This document shows, piece after piece, positions 49,651-59,061 of a DNA stretch of 64,000 nt. Numbering within the stretch: position 1 is the first letter of the stretch; every line of letters starts with the position of its first letter. This DNA is from an uncultured bacterium (GTDB taxonomy: Bacteria; Planctomycetota; UBA8742; UBA2392). A program made the position numbers and the translations under genes. Where the stretch lies: contig CALLQI010000022.1 in assembly GCA_938014885.1 (NCBI GenBank), positions 62,001 to 126,000 on the forward strand. Direction: 5' to 3'. Below the pieces are notes generated by a model. It was not told the origin of the DNA and did no database searches. It saw only the letters and a program-made list of their open reading frames with translations.

Positions 49651-51438
49651 ATGCCGGGCCCCGACGACATCCCTGAACTGTTGCGACAACGCGTGCTGCG
49701 CCAGCGCCGCAAGCTCAAGTTTGTGCGCATATCGCTGGGCGTCACAGCGGCCCTCAGTGTCATCCTGTTCGTGGTTGCGGGGCAGTCCACCTCGGCTTCC
49801 CCCACCGCCCGCAACATCCTTCTGCTGCCCCATGAGACAGAACTGCTGATGCTGGACCAGCAGTTCGATGTGGGCGGGCAGGAAGGGCGCCAGGGTTCAT
49901 TCGGTGTGGCCGTGCTGCGCGGGGACGAGCTGTTGCGCGGCAACCGGTACAGCGGCATCGCGCACAGCTTCGTGCTTATTTCAGACACCGAGGCAGGTGC
50001 CGTCACCTCAAGCGCGTTCCTGCGATTCGACCTGGCGGCCAAGGACTTCCCCGTCGTGGAGCGCACTACGCTGGGATTGAACGACTCCGGCGCGCAGCCT
50101 TCCGTCGTGAATGCCGGCGGCACGTTGTGGCTGTGCTGGATACATGGCAATGAGCTGAAAGTCCGGCCGCTGAGCCAGCCTGATGTGCTTCCGCGTACCG
50201 TGCACAAGGCGGCCTCACCGCTGGGTGGGCTTGAGGCCACGGTGTCCGGCGATGAAATCTGGACCCTGCTGTTTGAGCCGCGCACGAACACACTGACGCT
50301 AGTCGCTTTCACAGCGCGCGTCGAGAAAGCCGCCGCATCCAAGGCCGACGACGACGCCGATGCCGGGGCCGATGCAAGATCCGACGATGCAGCCGGCAGC
50401 ACGGCAATCATCGCGCGCCTGCGCAGTGAGGTCTCCACCACAGCGCGCGGTGGTACGCTTTGTGTCCTGGGCAGCGGTGAGGCTGCCACGCCGGTGGTGG
50501 CCTACGCGCACAAGGAAGACCCGATGCGCTCCTGGCGCTTCAAGGCCTGGTCGCGCAAAACCGGGGGCTGGGTTGACGGTACCGAACCGCCCAAGCAGAG
50601 CGACTCCGGCCTTGAAATCAGCAGCTTCATCACGCTGCTTGAACGCAAAGGGACGGTGCTGGCCGTGTTCAGCGACGGCGCCGAAGTGCGCCATGCCAAC
50701 GGCACCGTCAACGAAGAGGGCGTGCTGGCCTGGGACAAGCCGGTTGCGGTGCCGCTGAATGCCACGCGCGGCATAGCCTCCTACGCAATCTGGCTGGCAG
50801 TGAGCGTGGCGCTGCTGATGCTGATGGGTGTGCAGGGTGTGTGGCTGATGCTGAACCGCGAGCGCCCGGTGGATCGCACGATCGTGAAACTGCTCGAGAA
50901 CCGGGGGCAGGCCGGGCAGGCCAAACCCAAAGCCAAGGCCGAGCCCAAGTTCCTGTACGCCTCAATGTTCGCGCGGGCGCTGGCGCTGCTGATTGACCTG
51001 GCCATTACAAGCCCCGTCGTGATCGTGCTGCAAAAGGTGTACGAGTACACGTGGTCTGAGGCCTATGGTTTCCTGGCCCTGCTGACTTTCCAGCCTCTTG
51101 ACGCGTCAATCCTTGACGTGATCCGTGCCACGCTGGTCACCCTGCTTGTGCTCACGATCTACGGCGCGATCTGCGAGCAGTTCTGGGGCCGCACGTTTGG
51201 CAAGACGCTGCTTCGGCTGCGCGTCGTGGATGCCAAAGGCGAGGCCCCGGCAGGCTGGCGAATCGCCGTGCGCAATCTGTTGAAGGTGTTTGAGCTGGTG
51301 CACTGGATTGTGTTCTTCATCCCGATGGGATGCATGATCATCAGCGGCAAGCAGCAGCGCCTCGGCGACTGGCTGGCCGGCACTTTCGTGATCGTGGACG
51401 CCGTGCCCGAGGAAACACCCGACGACATCGATATCTGA
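49651..51438 (+). CDS. membrane protein with C-terminal RDD domain
   Basis: 595 residues. One N-terminal helix (ISLGVTAALSVILFVVAG) leads to an extracytoplasmic region of about 300 residues that looks like a beta-propeller or beta-sandwich (VLRGDELLRGNRYSGIAHSF, SVVNAGGTLWLCWIHGN). A second helix (SYAIWLAVSVALLMLMG), a charged Lys/Ala linker and an RDD domain of three or four helices follow (FARALALLIDLAITSP, GRTFGKTLLRLRVVDAKGEA, RLGDWLAGTFVIVDAV). RDD proteins are thought to transport small molecules or ions; the fused sensor-like region is unusual. It precedes the Memo-like gene by nine bases. Confidence 0.8.
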   Translation: MPGPDDIPELLRQRVLRQRRKLKFVRISLGVTAALSVILFVVAGQSTSASPTARNILLLPHETELLMLDQQFDVGGQEGRQGSFGVAVLRGDELLRGNRYSGIAHSFVLISDTEAGAVTSSAFLRFDLAAKDFPVVERTTLGLNDSGAQPSVVNAGGTLWLCWIHGNELKVRPLSQPDVLPRTVHKAASPLGGLEATVSGDEIWTLLFEPRTNTLTLVAFTARVEKAAASKADDDADAGADARSDDAAGSTAIIARLRSEVSTTARGGTLCVLGSGEAATPVVAYAHKEDPMRSWRFKAWSRKTGGWVDGTEPPKQSDSGLEISSFITLLERKGTVLAVFSDGAEVRHANGTVNEEGVLAWDKPVAVPLNATRGIASYAIWLAVSVALLMLMGVQGVWLMLNRERPVDRTIVKLLENRGQAGQAKPKAKAEPKFLYASMFARALALLIDLAITSPVVIVLQKVYEYTWSEAYGFLALLTFQPLDASILDVIRATLVTLLVLTIYGAICEQFWGRTFGKTLLRLRVVDAKGEAPAGWRIAVRNLLKVFELVHWIVFFIPMGCMIISGKQQRLGDWLAGTFVIVDAVPEETPDDIDI

Positions 51439-51447
51439 GCCGGTCCC

Positions 51448-52266
51448 ATGCAACCACACGACACCATCCGCCAACCCGCCGTCGCCGGTCACTTCTACAC
51501 GGCCGTGCCCAAGCGCCTTAGCGGCGAAATTGAAGGCTACGTCGCCAAGCCCGCCGCGCCGCGCGCTAAAGCCTACGGCGTCATGGTGCCGCACGCGGGT
51601 TACATGTATTCGGGCGCAGTCTGCGGCCGCGCGCTGGCAAGCGTTGAAATTCCGCAAACGGTGCTGCTGCTGCACACCAAGCATCAGTTGGGCGGCGGCA
51701 GCCTGGCGCTGGCCATGTTCCGCGAATGGGAAACGCCGCTGGGGCGCATTGCCGTGGATGCGCAACTCAACGACGCGCTGGCGGCAGCCAAGGGCGTCTC
51801 GGTCAGCAATCTGCCGCACTTTGGCGAACACGCGGCCGAAGTCGTGCTTCCGTTCCTGCAGGTGCTGAGGCCGGACGTGCGGGTCTGCGTGATTAGCGTA
51901 ACCACGGTGAAGGCCGAAGAAGCGGCACAAGTCGGCCACCGCATCGCGCAGGCAGTTCTTGAGCAGCCGGGCGACGTGCTGGTGCTGAGTAGCAGCGACA
52001 TGAACCACTACGCCGAACACGAGCTGACGATGAAGAAGGACCAGCTTGCGCTGGACAAGCTCGCGGCCTTCGACGCGCCGGGCCTGCTGGAAGTCTGCAA
52101 GCAATACGACATCACCATGTGCGGCGTCGGTGCCACGGCCGTGATGCTGGAAACGTGCAAGGCGCTCGGTGCCACCCGCGTCGAAGTCCTCGAGCACACC
52201 ACCAGCGGCGCCGTCAGCGGCCAGAACGGCCAGGTCGTAGGCTACGCCAGCGCCCGCGTGCTGTAG
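51448..52266 (+). CDS. Memo-family protein (AmmeMemoRadiSam protein B)
   Basis: A 272-residue protein of the Memo family, related to metal-binding aromatic-ring dioxygenases. Motifs are RQPAVAGHFYTA, VMVPHAGYMYSG, LPHFGEHAAEVVLPFLQVL, VLSSSDMNHYAEHE and MCGVGATAVMLE. The histidines in PHAGY, FGEHA and MNHY would bind iron or copper. In many genomes this protein comes with AmmeMemoRadiSam A and a radical SAM enzyme; neither is in this window. The reaction is not established for the bacterial members. It sits in a run of same-strand genes with RDD upstream and the paralogous pair downstream. Confidence 0.9.
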   Translation: MQPHDTIRQPAVAGHFYTAVPKRLSGEIEGYVAKPAAPRAKAYGVMVPHAGYMYSGAVCGRALASVEIPQTVLLLHTKHQLGGGSLALAMFREWETPLGRIAVDAQLNDALAAAKGVSVSNLPHFGEHAAEVVLPFLQVLRPDVRVCVISVTTVKAEEAAQVGHRIAQAVLEQPGDVLVLSSSDMNHYAEHELTMKKDQLALDKLAAFDAPGLLEVCKQYDITMCGVGATAVMLETCKALGATRVEVLEHTTSGAVSGQNGQVVGYASARVL

Positions 52267-52336
52267 CCCACGGCACTCTCGACCTTGCGAGATTCGTTCA
52301 TAGCCTGAGATTGCAGCTTCTGCTTCTGGGGTGTGG

Positions 52337-53191
52337 ATGCCGAGCGACCCGAACACTGGCCTTAACTTGAACCCTTACGGCAATGCCTGGTCCGGCGGCA
52401 CCGGCCAGCTTGTCGAGGGCAGCTACGAAATGGCGGCGCTGCAGCGCGCGGCCGCCAAGTACGCGCAAGTGCGCCGCAACTTCCCGCCTGAGACCAAGGT
52501 TTCCGCCGTCACACCGGCGTTTATCGCGGGCGTTGTGGTGTGCGTACCACTGTCTGCGTTGTTCTTCTGGCTGATGTTTCTTCTGGCCTCGGAACGCAAT
52601 CATCCCAACCCGATTGCCTTGCTGTTTCTTGGAATCTTCGGCATGGCGATTTTGAGCCTTCCCGTTGCGCTGTACCTGACCTCGAGGCTGACTTCGCCGC
52701 AGCTGGCGATCAAGCAATTCTACCGCGCGCTGGCTTCGGCCAATCACAAACGCGCGCGGCTGATTGGCCTGCATTGCGACATGGACGACTTCCCGCGTTA
52801 TCAGCCCAACATCGTCGGGCTGGGCAAGCCTACAGGCCAGCCTCGCGCCTTTGGCCCTGAGCATGGGTTCAGGTCCTACTGGAACGAGCTGCTGCGCAGC
52901 CACACGGCCCCGTACTGCATTCCGCACCTGAGTGCCCTGAAGGTCACGTACCTGACGCCCGACGTTGCGGTCGTGAACTTCCGGCTGCGCCTGACCATGA
53001 ACTCGTCGTTGTGGCGTTTGTTCGTGCTGATTCTGCTGCTGATTGCGGTGATCCTGGACATGGCCACGCGCAAAGTCGTCACCATCGAGATGCAGAAAGT
53101 TCTCGTGCGCGTCGGCGAACAATGGCACGTCTTCAGCGCTGACTGGCAGGGCTACGAAGACGTGGACCACTCCTGGCTGACGATGAGCTAG
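52337..53191 (+). CDS. membrane protein of unknown function, paralogue A
   Basis: 284 residues: a polar N-terminus (SDPNTGLNLNPYGNAWSGG), two membrane helices (TPAFIAGVVVCVPLSALFFW, ALLFLGIFGMAILSLPVALY), a central soluble domain that may be NTF2-like (QLAIKQFYRALASANHKRAR, VTYLTPDVAVVNFRLRLTMN), another hydrophobic segment (LWRLFVLILLLIAVILD) and a final strand pair (KVLVRVGEQWHVFSADWQGY). The next protein shares this layout and the ending KxLxRxxxxWxxFSxxxQ...WL, so they are paralogues. GTG at 52331 could also be the start. No known family. Confidence 0.68.
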   Translation: MPSDPNTGLNLNPYGNAWSGGTGQLVEGSYEMAALQRAAAKYAQVRRNFPPETKVSAVTPAFIAGVVVCVPLSALFFWLMFLLASERNHPNPIALLFLGIFGMAILSLPVALYLTSRLTSPQLAIKQFYRALASANHKRARLIGLHCDMDDFPRYQPNIVGLGKPTGQPRAFGPEHGFRSYWNELLRSHTAPYCIPHLSALKVTYLTPDVAVVNFRLRLTMNSSLWRLFVLILLLIAVILDMATRKVVTIEMQKVLVRVGEQWHVFSADWQGYEDVDHSWLTMS

Positions 53192-53194
53192 CCC

Positions 53195-54157
53195 GTGAAC
53201 GAACTGACCCCCTACGGCGCGTGGTACACCAAGCCCGACGGCTCGCCTTCACCCTGTAACGAACCCGACGCCGCGATTGCCGCCGCACGCGAACGCCTTG
53301 ATGCCATGCGCCGCAACCCCGGGCCGCACCCCAGCGGCCTGCGGGGATTGGCGCGAGCGGCGCTGTTCCTGGGTGCGGGGTCACAGGTGTTAGTCGCAGC
53401 GATCTACCTTGGAGTAGTTCAACTGCTGCCGGATTCCGGCCATCAATACACCAACGTGGCCACACACCTGCTGCTTGCGGCCTGCTTCGTCGGGATGGGC
53501 ATCTGGATGATCAAAGCCAATAGCCACGTCGCGCTTACGCCTGAGCTGGCATTTCGTCGCTGGATCACCCGCACGATAGGAGCGGGCCGGGGTGCGGCCT
53601 ATCGCGGACTTCACGCGCTGGAGCAAACCGGGCGCCCGCGCACCCTGACGACCGAAAAAGGCGCCACGGAACAGTTCAGCTTTGACACCCAAAACGGCTT
53701 CGAGCGCTACTGGCTGACCGCGTTCGGCAGCGCGATCGACCCCTGGAAGCGCTGCAAATTCGCGCACGTGCAACACCACGAAGTCGCCCCCGACCTGTGC
53801 CTGATGCAGGCCGAAGTGCGCGTCGCGTACTACCGGCTGGTGCCGATGTTCCTTGCCAACCTGCCGCTCTTTGGCGGGATCATTCTCAGCGTGGTCATGA
53901 CCTTCGTGTTCGCCTTTGTGGCCGCCAGCAACCGGGGCGACGTCAACCTGCCGCTGTGGATCGCCCTGATCGCCGCGCCGACGGTGCTTGGGCTGCTGGT
54001 CGCGCTGGTGATGACCATCCGCGCCATGGTGGCGGACCAGCACAAGGTGCTGGTCCTGCGCAAGCTGCTGATCCGCCTGAACGGGCACTGGCGCATCTTC
54101 AGCGGCGAAGTCCAGGCCCCCGAAGAAACCGACATCGGCTGGCTGAACGCGGGCTGA
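53195..54157 (+). CDS. membrane protein of unknown function, paralogue B
   Basis: 320 residues with the same plan as the preceding protein: polar N-terminus with an Ala/Arg-rich helix, two membrane helices (QVLVAAIYLGVVQLL, HLLLAACFVGMGIWMI), a central domain (ELAFRRWITRTIGAGRG, FSFDTQNGFERYWLTAFGSA, DLCLMQAEVRVAYYRLV), then two more helices (LFGGIILSVVMTFVFAFVA, LIAAPTVLGLLVALVMTI) and the closing KLLIRLNGHWRIFSGEVQAP with a terminal WL. The start is GTG three bases after the paralogue's stop, so the two are made together and may form a heteromer. The C-terminal pair of helices splits what looks like one soluble fold. Confidence 0.68.
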   Translation: MNELTPYGAWYTKPDGSPSPCNEPDAAIAAARERLDAMRRNPGPHPSGLRGLARAALFLGAGSQVLVAAIYLGVVQLLPDSGHQYTNVATHLLLAACFVGMGIWMIKANSHVALTPELAFRRWITRTIGAGRGAAYRGLHALEQTGRPRTLTTEKGATEQFSFDTQNGFERYWLTAFGSAIDPWKRCKFAHVQHHEVAPDLCLMQAEVRVAYYRLVPMFLANLPLFGGIILSVVMTFVFAFVAASNRGDVNLPLWIALIAAPTVLGLLVALVMTIRAMVADQHKVLVLRKLLIRLNGHWRIFSGEVQAPEETDIGWLNAG

Positions 54158-54373
54158 ACGCACGCGCAGTTTTCCAAATCCGCGCGGCCACTCGCCGCGT
54201 ACACATGGCGACCCGAAGTTGCAGTGGTGTGCCGGGTGCGTCTCGTGGGGAGTGCGCCCGGCATGCTGCCCCTCGGGGAGCATCTCGAGGGGACGGGGTG
54301 CCTGTGCGTGTACCCGGCGGGCTTGGATCGCACCGCACGAATACACGCACGGGCCCCCAGCCGGGTTGGCAAT

Positions 54374-54919
54374 CTACGCCGGCGGCGGCACCACGCCCGC
54401 GAGCGTGGTGAAAGCGCTGCGGATGCGGGTTTTCACGGTGCCCAGCGGCATCTGCAGGGTTTCGGCAATTTCGCGCTGGCTAAGGCCCACGAAGAACGAA
54501 AGTTCCACCAGCGTGCGTTGCGGCTCGGGCAATGCGTCCACCTGTTCGCGCATCTGCTCGCGTAATTCCTCGCGCGCGAAGTTGGCGCTTGGCGTCTGCT
54601 CGTCCATGTACGGGGCGTCACCGGCCACTTCGGCCTCGCTGCGTTTGCGCACAGCCTTTGAGCGCGCGTAATCCAGCGCGCGGCTGCGGGTCAGCATGGC
54701 AATCCAGGTTTCGCTGCTGGCGCGGCCGCGATCAAACTTGTGCGCATCCTGCCACACGGCCACGGCGACCTCTTGTTCGGCCGCGTCGAGGTCCTCACGG
54801 TGCAGGGTGCGGCGCAGAACAGCACGAATCAGCGGCCGCGCGCCCTCATAGAAGTCGTTGAAAGCCGCGCTGTCGCCCGAAGCCACGCGATGGATCAGTT
54901 TGGTAAGGCCCTCAGCCAT
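54374..54919 (-). CDS. sigma-70-family (ECF-like) RNA polymerase sigma factor
   Basis: 181 residues. Region 2 lies at about 15-85 (FNDFYEGARPLIRAVLRRTL, EVAVAVWQDAHKF, SSETWIAMLTRSRALDYAR) and region 4 at about 120-172 (LPEPQRTLVELSFFVGLSQR, EIAETLQMPLGTVKTRIRSA), the pattern of sigma-70 ECF proteins that direct RNA polymerase to a special promoter set. No anti-sigma gene is adjacent, so control may be by expression or by an unlinked partner. The ATG at 54917-54919 begins MAEGLTKLIHRV; a longer open frame upstream lies in the divergent promoter region. It is divergent from the ABC exporter gene. Confidence 0.92.
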   Translation of the reverse strand: MAEGLTKLIHRVASGDSAAFNDFYEGARPLIRAVLRRTLHREDLDAAEQEVAVAVWQDAHKFDRGRASSETWIAMLTRSRALDYARSKAVRKRSEAEVAGDAPYMDEQTPSANFAREELREQMREQVDALPEPQRTLVELSFFVGLSQREIAETLQMPLGTVKTRIRSAFTTLAGVVPPPA

Positions 54920-55028
54920 GGAGGCAGTATACCCCGCCCGGCGGTGGCCGCGCATGGGAAAGCGCCGCGACATCTGGTCGAACTGGGGACGAAAACCCAC
55001 ACTGCCTGCGTTAGCCTGCGGGGGACTT

Positions 55029-56828
55029 TTGCGCACGATCCGATTCATCCTCAGTGAGTACCGCGCGAACCTTTCATGGTTCGTGATCGGCATGGCCGCG
55101 CTGATACTGGGTTCGCTGGCGCAGACCCTGGTGCCGCTATACATCAAGCTGGCCGTGGACGCCGCAAGCCCCACGCCGCCTTCCAACGACGGGTTTGCCG
55201 GCAAGCTGGCGCTGGACCTGATCGGCGGTGCCCGTGCCGACATGAATTTTGTAGTGATCTGCCTGGTGGTCGTCGCACTGCTTTCCATTGCGCTGGGCGT
55301 GTTCACCTTCTTCAAGCGCTACTACCTGGTGCGGATTTCGCGCCGCACCGAGTACCGCCTGCGAAAAGCCATGTACGCCCGCCTGCAGGACCTGCCCGCG
55401 GGCTATTACGACAACACCCGCAGCGGCGGCATCATGTCGCTGATGACCAGCGACATCGAAGCCGTGCGCATGATGATCGGCCCGGCAATCATGTACATCG
55501 GCGGCACAATTGTCCTCTTCCCCGCCAGCCTGGTGATCATGTTCAGCCTGAACCCGCTGCTTACTGGCCTGGCGCTGGTGCCGCTGATCGGGCTTACGGC
55601 CAGCACCATCTGGTTCAACCCGCGCGTCCGCAAGTACAGCGTGCGCAGCCAGGAAGATCTGGAGCAGCTTTCCGCCCGCGCGCAGGAGAACTTTGCCGGT
55701 GCCCGCGTAGTGAAAGCCTTCAGCCGCGAACAGTTCGAGATTGACGAGCTCGCGCGCATGGGCGACCGCTACCTCGAGAACAAGCTGGGCCAGGCTCGCA
55801 ACCAGTCGATGTTCCAGGCCTGCATCTGGGCGTTCTCGGGCCTTGGCGTGCTGATCATCATCTACTTCGGCGCGCTTGAAATTGCCGCCGGGCGCTTCAG
55901 CACCGGCGATATCGCCGCCTTCATCTACTACAACCTGAACCTGTACTGGCCGATGATCGCGCTGGGCTGGGTGACGATGCTGTTCGTGCGCGCTGACGCC
56001 AGCCTGAAGCGCATTGACGCGGTGCTAACCCACCCTGTTGACCCGTCAAGACAACCCGGCGGCTTCGTACCAGCCGAGCTTCGCGGCGACATCGAATTCC
56101 GCGATGTGTCGCACCGCTACGGGCCCGAGCTTCCGTACTCGCTGCACCGGATCAACGTAAGCGTCCGCGCCGGCAAAACGCTGGGCATCGTGGGCCAGGT
56201 CGGCAGCGGCAAGTCCACCATGGCCAACCTGCTGTTGCGGCTGATTGAACCCACGGAAGGCGAGGTGCTGGTAGATGGCCAGCCTCTGCGCGAGTACGAC
56301 GCTCACGCTTTGCGCGGCTTCTTCGGCTATGTGCCGCAGGACAGCTTCCTGTTCAGCGACACCATCGCCAGCAACATCGGCCTGGCCCTGCCTGAAGACG
56401 CACCCCGTGAGGCCGTGACGCAGGCCGCGCGACTGGCCGAATTCGAGCAAGAAGTGCTGGGCCTGCCCAAGGGTTACGATACCATGCTGGGTGAACGTGG
56501 TGTGAACCTGTCGGGCGGACAGAAGCAACGCGCCGCGATCGCGCGCGCACTGGCCGGCAAACCGCGCGTACTGGTGCTGGACGATTGCCTCAGCGCCGTG
56601 GACACCGACACCGAAGAACGCATTCTGCGCAACCTGAAGGCCGAAACCCGCGACATCACCACGCTGATCATCGCCCAGCGCATCAGCTCAGTGCAGCACG
56701 CCGACGAAATCATCGTGCTTGAGGCCGGCCGCATCATCGAGCGCGGCACGGATGCGGAACTGCGCGCCAGCGGCGGCCTGTACGCCGAGCTTTCGCGTCG
56801 TCAGGAGCTGGCCGCGGAACTTGCTTGA
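55029..56828 (+). CDS. ABC exporter half-transporter (membrane domain fused to ATPase)
   Basis: 599 residues: six membrane helices in residues 1-310 (FVIGMAALILGSLAQTLVPL onwards) and an ATPase domain with Walker A GQVGSGKST, Q-loop, signature LSGGQKQRAAIARAL, Walker B VLVLDDCLSAVD and the H-loop region LIIAQRISSV, where Gln takes the place of the usual His. The catalytic Glu after Walker B is Asp, as in one half of some heterodimeric exporters (MdlA/YheH type), so it may pair with another half encoded elsewhere. I chose TTG at 55029, behind GGGGGA, since it gives the usual N-terminus LLRTIRFILSEYR; an ATG at 54954 would add 25 residues. Confidence 0.92.
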   Translation: MRTIRFILSEYRANLSWFVIGMAALILGSLAQTLVPLYIKLAVDAASPTPPSNDGFAGKLALDLIGGARADMNFVVICLVVVALLSIALGVFTFFKRYYLVRISRRTEYRLRKAMYARLQDLPAGYYDNTRSGGIMSLMTSDIEAVRMMIGPAIMYIGGTIVLFPASLVIMFSLNPLLTGLALVPLIGLTASTIWFNPRVRKYSVRSQEDLEQLSARAQENFAGARVVKAFSREQFEIDELARMGDRYLENKLGQARNQSMFQACIWAFSGLGVLIIIYFGALEIAAGRFSTGDIAAFIYYNLNLYWPMIALGWVTMLFVRADASLKRIDAVLTHPVDPSRQPGGFVPAELRGDIEFRDVSHRYGPELPYSLHRINVSVRAGKTLGIVGQVGSGKSTMANLLLRLIEPTEGEVLVDGQPLREYDAHALRGFFGYVPQDSFLFSDTIASNIGLALPEDAPREAVTQAARLAEFEQEVLGLPKGYDTMLGERGVNLSGGQKQRAAIARALAGKPRVLVLDDCLSAVDTDTEERILRNLKAETRDITTLIIAQRISSVQHADEIIVLEAGRIIERGTDAELRASGGLYAELSRRQELAAELA

Positions 56829-56831
56829 TGG

Positions 56832-57239
56832 TTACAGAGTCTGGTTGATGTCGAAGACGTTGTCGAAGTCTTCGATGCGGTCCTGCTCAGATTTATGCAG
56901 CAGGCCCACGGCGATCAGCGCGTATACGACTTCGCCCCAGTCCCGGGTCTGGCGAATCCCCCACTGCGACCACACCTCGCGGGCCAGCGGGCCGAACTGC
57001 TCGCGCGCGAGCTGCGCCAGGCCCTGCACGATCTCGCGGCCGCTAAGGTGCCGGCGCTGGCTTTCGGGCAGGCCCAGATGCTGTTTCAGCGTGAACTCGA
57101 TGCCTTCGGTCAGCACCCAGTGGAAGGCCTCCAGCCGGTAAGCAGGCGCGCGGCGACGGGCAGTCAGCAGCAGCTCGCCGACGTCGATCGTGTCGGCGAG
57201 TTGCTGCAGGACTTCTTCCCGTGCGGTCTGCTCTTCCAT
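56832..57239 (-). CDS. Minf_1886-family conserved protein
   Basis: A 135-residue soluble protein that matches the Minf_1886 family known from planctomycetes, verrucomicrobia and relatives: RRAPAYRLEAFHWVLTEGIE, then HLSGREIVQGLAQLAREQFG, PLAREVWSQWGIRQTRDWGE and VVYALIAVGLLHKSEQDRIE. The fold is mostly helical with no catalytic motif, and the function is unknown. It follows metG by 21 bases on the same strand, and a link to translation is suggested only by that position. Confidence 0.88.
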   Translation of the reverse strand: MEEQTAREEVLQQLADTIDVGELLLTARRRAPAYRLEAFHWVLTEGIEFTLKQHLGLPESQRRHLSGREIVQGLAQLAREQFGPLAREVWSQWGIRQTRDWGEVVYALIAVGLLHKSEQDRIEDFDNVFDINQTL

Positions 57240-57260
57240 TGGGACTCTGGCGTAACTTGG

Positions 57261-58871
57261 CTAAGCCTCGGTTTCAAGCCGTGCGAACAGCGGTTCCGGC
57301 GTGCCGGTCTGGTGGCCGGCCGGCAGCGCACCCCACACCAGAGCCTCGCCCAGATTCGTTGACGCGTCAAGCCCCAGCTGGCTGGCGATCCGCGTTGATG
57401 CATCGGGCAGGAACGGCGTAATCGCGCGACACAGTACGTACACCACCTGCGACAGCGCGTGCATGGCGGCCTGCAGGTCCTGCGCGCGGGCGGGGTCCTT
57501 GGCCAGCTTGAACGGGGCGCTGTCGTTGACGAACTGGTTTGCCTCGCGCACAAGCCCGAACACAGCCTCCAGCGCGCCATCCAGGTCATACTCGCGAACC
57601 TTGACGAGCATCGCGTCGCCAAGCCCCTTCACGCGGCTGATAAGTCCCTGGCGCAAGCCTTCCAGCCGCGCGTCGGCAAATGCTGTCTCGGCGGGGACTT
57701 TGCCCCCGAAATACTTGCCGAGCATGTTCAGGCTGCGGTTGACCAGGTTGCCAAGCCCGTTGGCCAGATCGGCGTTGTAGCGCGTGACGAAGGCGGCCGC
57801 GCGCCAGTCCGCGTCGCCGCGGGCGGGGCCTTCGCGCAGCACGTGATAACGCAGCGCGTCGCGGCCGTACTTGTCGGCAATCTCGAGCGGCTTGATCACG
57901 TTGCCGAGCGTCTTGCTCATCTTGTCGCCCTCAACGGTCCACCAGCCGTGGGCGAAGACCTGTTTGGGCGGGGTAAGGCCGGCGCCGAGCAACTCGGCCC
58001 ACCAGATCACTGAGTGGTGCCAGAGAATATCCTTGCCGACGATATGCACGGCCTCAGGCCACCAGGTTTCGAAGGGCCTGCCGGCGAGTTTCGGGGCGGT
58101 ATGCAGCCCGCGATCTTCGAGGCTCTCCGTGGGCAACTTTGCGGCGTCAGGCCAGCCCAACGCACTGATGTAGTTGACCAGCGCGTCGGTCCAGACCCAT
58201 ACGACGTGCTGTGGATCGAAACTCAGGGTTACGCCCCAGTCAAACGCGACGCGGGTGACGCTGATGTCGTTGAGGCCTTCGCGCAGCTTGCCCGAAATCT
58301 CGTTGCGGCGCGGTTCCGGCACGATGCACTCGGGGTGCGCGGCGATGTGCTGTTGCAGCTTTTCAGTGAAGGCCGACAACTTGAAAAAGTAGTTTTCTTC
58401 CTGGATGGTCTGCGGCACCGTCTTGTGCACCGGGCAGCGGCCTTCGACCAAATCCTTGTCCGTATAGTTGGTCTCGCATTCGACGCAGTACAGCGCGGTG
58501 TACTTGCCTTTGTACAGCAGTCCGTTGTCGCGCAGTCGCTCGAACACCTTTTGCACCGCGCGCTCGTGGAACTCGTCGGTGGTGCGGATGAACACGTCGT
58601 AGGTGATGTCCAGCCGCTTCCATAGCTCGATGAACTTGCCCACGATCTTGTCCGCAAAGCCGCGCGGCGTGGTGCCCGCTGCGGTGGCCGCCTTGTGGAT
58701 TTTCTGGCCGTGTTCGTCGCTGCCGGTCAGGAACAACACGTCGCGGCCGTGAGCGCGCCAGAACCGCGCGAGGGTATCGGCGTAAATGGTCGTGGTGGCG
58801 TGGCCGATGTGGAGTTCATCGTTCACGTAGTAAAGCGGCGTGGTGATGTAGATGGGCGGATTGGCGCTCAT
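57261..58871 (-). CDS. metG: methionyl-tRNA synthetase
   Basis: A 536-residue class I synthetase that charges tRNA-Met. The HIGH motif is present as HIGH in VNDELHIGHATTTIYAD, KMSKS as GDKMSKTLGNVI, and one zinc knuckle region starts CVECETNYTDKDLVEGRCPV. The anticodon-binding helical domain is residues about 360-536; there is no C-terminal EMAP-type dimerisation domain, as in the shorter bacterial form. GGGAAG precedes the ATG. It lies between the RicT-like gene (upstream) and the Minf_1886 gene on the same strand. Confidence 0.97.
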   Translation of the reverse strand: MSANPPIYITTPLYYVNDELHIGHATTTIYADTLARFWRAHGRDVLFLTGSDEHGQKIHKAATAAGTTPRGFADKIVGKFIELWKRLDITYDVFIRTTDEFHERAVQKVFERLRDNGLLYKGKYTALYCVECETNYTDKDLVEGRCPVHKTVPQTIQEENYFFKLSAFTEKLQQHIAAHPECIVPEPRRNEISGKLREGLNDISVTRVAFDWGVTLSFDPQHVVWVWTDALVNYISALGWPDAAKLPTESLEDRGLHTAPKLAGRPFETWWPEAVHIVGKDILWHHSVIWWAELLGAGLTPPKQVFAHGWWTVEGDKMSKTLGNVIKPLEIADKYGRDALRYHVLREGPARGDADWRAAAFVTRYNADLANGLGNLVNRSLNMLGKYFGGKVPAETAFADARLEGLRQGLISRVKGLGDAMLVKVREYDLDGALEAVFGLVREANQFVNDSAPFKLAKDPARAQDLQAAMHALSQVVYVLCRAITPFLPDASTRIASQLGLDASTNLGEALVWGALPAGHQTGTPEPLFARLETEA

Positions 58872-59061
58872 GGCTTCCCTTTTGCGTTGCCGGGCCGAAT
58901 CATCAAGCGCCGGGATCAGATTAACGGTTGGGGGTGTCGGAGGCAGCCGCTGGCGCTAGGGCCGCGAAGGAACGCGATGCCGACGCACTCGAATGCGGGT
59001 CTCGCGCCGCGCGTCTACCCTTCGCTTGCGCTTCGGGCTCTTGTTCTGGCTTGGGCGTGCG

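Noticed and set aside
54158..54373. Hairpins in the region between paralogue B and the sigma factor (for example CCCCTCG / CGAGGGG)
   Set aside because: Several overlapping GC-rich stems occur but none has a T-run or clear single fold. The 216 bases hold no gene that I can support; a terminator between convergent genes is likely but not localised.
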